Assembly (NCBI RefSeq): GCF_047553045.1 | Contig: NZ_CP180208.1 | Location: 930,001-994,000 of the forward strand | DNA length: 64,000 nucleotides | Source: Sphingomonas_L flavalba_A | GTDB taxonomy: Bacteria; Pseudomonadota; Alphaproteobacteria; Sphingomonadales; Sphingomonadaceae | Direction: 5' to 3' | In this document: piece by piece, positions 61,078 to 64,000 of the stretch | Position numbering within the stretch: position 1 is the stretch's first letter | Layout: each line of letters starts with the position of its first letter | The notes under the pieces: generated by a model | What the model was told of the DNA's origin: nothing | What the model saw: the letters and a program-made list of their open reading frames with translations, nothing else | Database searches by the model: none | Made by a program: the position numbers and the translations under genes

Positions 61078-61694
61078 TGAAAACCTTTCTGATGACCGCG
61101 GCGATTGCCGCCGCCGCTATTCCCGCCGCTGCTCAGGCTCAGGTGGCCGTCGCCGACCTGCAGGGCGCCGTTCAGCAGTCTGCGGCGTTCCAGACCGCAA
61201 CGACCCAGATGCGGACGACCTACAAGGCGCAGATCGACGCCTTCACCACCCGGCAGACCGCGCTCAACGGCGAACTGCAGCCGCTGATCACGGCTTTTCA
61301 GGAAGCGCAGAAGAAGCCGGGCGCGAACGAAGCTTCGTTGAAGCCGCAGTTTGACGCGATCCAGACCAAGCGCAACGCGATCCAACAGCAGCTGGCGCCG
61401 CTGTACCAGCCGATCGCCCGCGCCCAAGCCTATGTCGAAGAGCAGATCGTTGCCAAGCTGGATCAGGCGACCCGCGCGGCGATGACCAAGCACCAGATCA
61501 AGGTGTTGCTGCGCCCCGATGCCGCCTTCGCCTATGAGCCGACCGCCAACCTGACCACGGCTGTCGTGACCGAACTGAACACCCTGATTCCGAACGCGAG
61601 CATCACGCCGCCGGCGGGTTGGGAACCTGGTCAGGAAGTAGCTCCGCAGGGTGCCGCTCCGGCCACGCCGCCGGCGCAGCCGCAGGGTCGATGA
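61077..61694 (+). CDS. OmpH/Skp-family periplasmic chaperone
   Basis: 205 residues, overlapping bamA by one base. Signal peptide MKTFLMTAAIAAAAIPAAAQ, then a helical tentacle region (TTQMRTTYKAQIDAFTTRQT ... VEEQIVAKLDQATRAAM) and a Pro/Ala-rich C-terminus. Holds unfolded outer-membrane proteins for BamA. Confidence 0.88.
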   Translation: MKTFLMTAAIAAAAIPAAAQAQVAVADLQGAVQQSAAFQTATTQMRTTYKAQIDAFTTRQTALNGELQPLITAFQEAQKKPGANEASLKPQFDAIQTKRNAIQQQLAPLYQPIARAQAYVEEQIVAKLDQATRAAMTKHQIKVLLRPDAAFAYEPTANLTTAVVTELNTLIPNASITPPAGWEPGQEVAPQGAAPATPPAQPQGR

Positions 61695-62167
61695 CGGGGG
61701 ATACGGGCACTGCCGCCATCGGACCGCTGGATATCCGGCGGGTGATGGCGGCGCTGCCGCACCGTTACCCGATGCTGTTGGTCGACCGGGTCGAGGAGAT
61801 CATCCCCGACCGGTCGATCGCGGCGATCAAGGCGGTGACGATCAACGAGCCGTTTTTTCAGGGGCATTTCCCCGGCCGGCCGATCATGCCCGGCGTGCTG
61901 ATCGTCGAGGCGCTTGCCCAGGCGGCGGGCGTGCTGGCGGTGGAATCGCTCGGGCTCGCCGGGTCCGGCAAGCTGGTCTATTTCATGGCGATCGACGGCG
62001 CCAAGTTCCGCGTGCCGGTGGAACCGGGCGTGCTGCTGCGGCTGGAGGTGGAATTCGTCCAGAAGCGGGCAAGCGTGTGCAAGTTCGCCGGCCGCGCCCT
62101 TGTCGACGGCAAGCTGGCGGCGGAGGCCAATTTCACCGCGATGATCGCCGATCCGCCAGCCGTCTGA
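61691..62167 (+). CDS. fabZ: 3-hydroxyacyl-ACP dehydratase FabZ
   Basis: 158 residues from the ATG overlapping the skp-type stop. PHRYPMLLVDRVEEI, then GHFPGRPIMPGVLIVEALAQ with catalytic His and Glu. It follows the chaperone gene directly, with no lpxD between and no lpxA behind. Confidence 0.96.
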   Translation: MTGDTGTAAIGPLDIRRVMAALPHRYPMLLVDRVEEIIPDRSIAAIKAVTINEPFFQGHFPGRPIMPGVLIVEALAQAAGVLAVESLGLAGSGKLVYFMAIDGAKFRVPVEPGVLLRLEVEFVQKRASVCKFAGRALVDGKLAAEANFTAMIADPPAV

Positions 62168-62252
62168 TCGGCTTGCCATCGCCCCCGGCAGCGGCTAGGG
62201 CCGCGCTTCCATCCTGGCTGGTCGGAAACCAGCCGCGCAAGGAGCTTGATTC

Positions 62253-62483
62253 ATGAAAAAAGACACGCACCCCGATTACCACTTCATCAAGGTGCAGATG
62301 ACCGACGGCACCGTCTACCAGACCCGGTCGACCTGGGGTAAGGAAGGCGACACGCTGCAGTTGGATATCGATCCGACCGTCCACCCGGCGTGGACCGGCG
62401 GCAAGTCGTCGCTCGTTGACAGTGGCGGACAGGTTGCGCGCTTCAACAAGCGCTTCGGCGGCCTCACCCTCGGCAAGAAGTAA
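62253..62483 (+). CDS. rpmE: 50S ribosomal protein L31, cysteine-free form
   Basis: 76 residues after AAGGAG. MKKDTHPDYHFIKVQMTDGT and STWGKEGDTLQLDIDPTVHP are L31. It contains no cysteine, so no zinc is bound; it is the alphaproteobacterial C-minus form. Confidence 0.96.
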   Translation: MKKDTHPDYHFIKVQMTDGTVYQTRSTWGKEGDTLQLDIDPTVHPAWTGGKSSLVDSGGQVARFNKRFGGLTLGKK

Positions 62484-62488
62484 GCGGC

Positions 62489-63781
62489 ATGCGGCGGCAC
62501 GTTCTTTTCGGTGTCGCCGCTGCGCTGCTGCTGGCCAGCAGCGCTCATGCGGCGCCTGCGGTCAGGGGCGGTGATGCTCCGGTCAAGGCTATCGTCGCCT
62601 CGCCGCAATGGAAGGCGGCGCGTGACGCGCTGAAGGCCGGGCACGACCGCTTCGTGTCCGACATCGTCACCATCACCGAAATCCCCGCGCCGCCGTTTGG
62701 TGAGGAAAAGCGCGGGGCGGCGGTGCGGGCGATGTTCGACCAGATCGGCCTTTCCGACGTGCGTGTCGACGCGGTCGGCAACGTCATCGGGCTGCGCAAG
62801 GGCACCGGCGCGGATAACGGGCTGGTCGTCATCGCCGCCCATCTCGACACCGTGTTCCCGGCTGGCACCGACGTAAAGGTCAAGCGGGAGGGCACCGTGC
62901 TGTCCGCCCCCGGCATTGGTGACGACAGCCGCGGCGTCGCGGCGCTGATCGCGATCGCGCGGGCGCTCGACGCCGGCAAGATCAGGACGAAGCGCGACAT
63001 CCTGTTCATCGCCAATGTCGGTGAGGAGGGGCAGGGCGACCTGCGCGGCGTTCGCCACTTCTTCGGCAACGATCCGCTGGCCAAGCGGACCAGCGCTTTC
63101 TTTTCGGTCGATGGGACGGATGCGTCTCGCATCGTCAACGGCGGTGTCGGGTCGAAGCGATATCGTGCCATTTTCCGCGGTCCGGGCGGCCATAGCTACG
63201 GCGCCTTCGGCCTGGTCAACCCGATGGTCGCGATGGCGAAATCGGTGGCGGCGCTGTACGAAATTTCTCCGCCCAAGGACCCGAAAACCACCTATTCGGC
63301 CAGCGTCACCGGCGGGGGCACCTCGGTCAACTCGATCCCGAACGCAGTGTTCATGGAATTCGACATGCGGTCGGAAAGCGCGGCGGAACTGGCCGCGCTG
63401 GACGGCAAGTTCCGCGCGATCGTCGAGCAGGCGGTGGCGGATGAGAACGCGGCCCGCTCGACCCGCGCCGGTACGATCAGCGTCGAGCTGAAAGTGATTG
63501 GCGAACGGCCCGCTGGCCAAACGCCGGACGACTCGTCGCTGGTTCGCAACACGCAGGCGGCGATCCGCGCGGTGGGCTTATCACCCACGCTTGAAGCAAG
63601 TTCGACCGATTCGAACATCCCGATGAGCATTGGCGTTCCGGCGGTGACCATCGGCTCTGGCGGTATCGGTGCGCGCGCCCACGCGTTGGACGAGCATATC
63701 GACGTCGCCGAGCCGCTGAGCAGCCAGGGGCTGATCGCCGCCCTTACCTCGCTGGTCGCCGCCGCCGGCCTCGCCCGTTAG
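62489..63781 (+). CDS. Secreted M20/M28-type zinc peptidase
   Basis: 430 residues. Signal peptide (MRRHVLFGVAAALLLASSAHA). Metal and catalytic motifs: AAHLDTVF (His, Asp), GDDSRGV (bridging Asp), NVGEEGQGDL (catalytic Glu and ligand), FSVDGTD (Asp) and ARAHALDEHIDV (His). A dimerisation domain (~220-330) lies between, as in M20 peptidases. Probably a periplasmic di-/tripeptidase or aminoacylase. Confidence 0.88.
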   Translation: MRRHVLFGVAAALLLASSAHAAPAVRGGDAPVKAIVASPQWKAARDALKAGHDRFVSDIVTITEIPAPPFGEEKRGAAVRAMFDQIGLSDVRVDAVGNVIGLRKGTGADNGLVVIAAHLDTVFPAGTDVKVKREGTVLSAPGIGDDSRGVAALIAIARALDAGKIRTKRDILFIANVGEEGQGDLRGVRHFFGNDPLAKRTSAFFSVDGTDASRIVNGGVGSKRYRAIFRGPGGHSYGAFGLVNPMVAMAKSVAALYEISPPKDPKTTYSASVTGGGTSVNSIPNAVFMEFDMRSESAAELAALDGKFRAIVEQAVADENAARSTRAGTISVELKVIGERPAGQTPDDSSLVRNTQAAIRAVGLSPTLEASSTDSNIPMSIGVPAVTIGSGGIGARAHALDEHIDVAEPLSSQGLIAALTSLVAAAGLAR

Positions 63782-63799
63782 AGCGCCGCTGCGCGGCAG

Positions 63800-64000
63800 T
63801 CAGTCCCGCGCGTTCAGGAAGGCCTCTGCGGTCCGGTAGATCGCGTCGAGATCCGTCTCGTCAATGCAATAGGGCGGCATGACATACATGGTGTTGCCGA
63901 GAGGGCGGAGCAGGACACCGTGGTCGATCGCGTGGTGCAACAGGCGTGGGCCGACCGCCGACAGATAGTCGCCCTGCGCGACGTCGATCTCGAACGCGGT
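63800..64000 (-). CDS. bioA: BioA, C-terminal end (5' part outside window)
   Basis: The last 66 residues: GDYLSAVGPRLLHHAIDHGV, then LLRPLGNTMYVMPPYCIDET and DLDAIYRTAEAFL. The RPLGNTxYxMPPYCI signature is that of adenosylmethionine-8-amino-7-oxononanoate aminotransferase (biotin synthesis). Converges with the peptidase gene. Confidence 0.88.
   Translation of the reverse strand, partial: TAFEIDVAQGDYLSAVGPRLLHHAIDHGVLLRPLGNTMYVMPPYCIDETDLDAIYRTAEAFLNARD

Noticed and set aside
63781..63800. Small hairpin (GCCGC/GCGGC) between the peptidase and bioA genes as a terminator
   Set aside because: Only a 5-bp stem and no T tract in either direction; too weak to call.
1..64000. CRISPR arrays, insertion sequences and rRNA genes
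   Set aside because: No regularly spaced repeats, transposase-like products or rRNA sequence were found while reading.

Overview
The window is a stretch of a GC-rich alphaproteobacterial chromosome, most likely a sphingomonad, interrupted by a complete-looking 42.0-kb temperate prophage. The host assignment rests on a PEPxxWA-CTERM protein, the ctc-pth-ychF and rpsB-tsf-pyrH-frr-uppS-cdsA-dxr-rseP-bamA-skp-fabZ gene orders, a cysteine-free L31, and the absence of lpxD between skp and fabZ and of lpxA after fabZ, as expected for bacteria that use glycosphingolipids instead of LPS.

Layout. Bases 1-4.2 kb are host: a DsbA-family protein (5' end outside the window), a PAP2-family membrane enzyme, rlmE, a Ppx/GppA phosphatase and a PEP-CTERM protein. 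The prophage runs from attL (4260-4307) to attR (46298-46345), an identical 48-bp repeat covering the 5' part of tRNA-Gln(CUG) and most of its promoter. From 46.3 kb to the end is host again: the intact tRNA-Gln, a DUF481-type outer-membrane protein, rppH, ychF, a lipoprotein, pth, ctc (L25), then the rpsB-to-fabZ growth and envelope cluster, rpmE, a secreted M20-type peptidase and the C-terminal end of bioA.

The prophage combines a T7/BPP-1-like (podovirus) virion with lambda-like lifestyle control and has no phage RNA polymerase. One late operon on the minus strand (32.2 to 4.4 kb) encodes, in transcription order, small and large terminase, two accessory proteins, portal, a Bbp19-like protein, scaffold, major capsid protein, a head protein, gp11- and gp12-like tail tube proteins, a GNAT-like protein, gp14/gp15/gp16-like ejection proteins (gp16 split in two, the first half with a transglycosylase domain), a tail fibre/spike, two more beta-helix proteins, and a lysis cassette (coiled-coil membrane protein, GH19 endolysin, holin, unknown Cys protein, overlapping Rz/Rz1 spanins). 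A minus-strand replication operon (38.5 to 34.5 kb) holds a Cro-like regulator, primase, adenine methyltransferase and helicase. A CI-like repressor diverges from it, and a tightly coupled plus-strand early operon (39.1-44.9 kb) carries about 17 small genes, among them a PAPS-reductase-like PP-loop protein. The integrase lies next to attR.

The most interesting signals are regulatory and integrative: insertion into the 5' half of a tRNA gene with a phage-borne replacement promoter; GTCGCAC heptamers on both prophage arms that look like integrase arm sites; four copies of a 17-bp operator around cI/cro; a perfect 18-bp palindrome over the promoter of a two-gene plus-strand operon; and a lower-GC moron inserted antisense in the tail operon. 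All functions are inferred from the sequence by eye; no database search was run.
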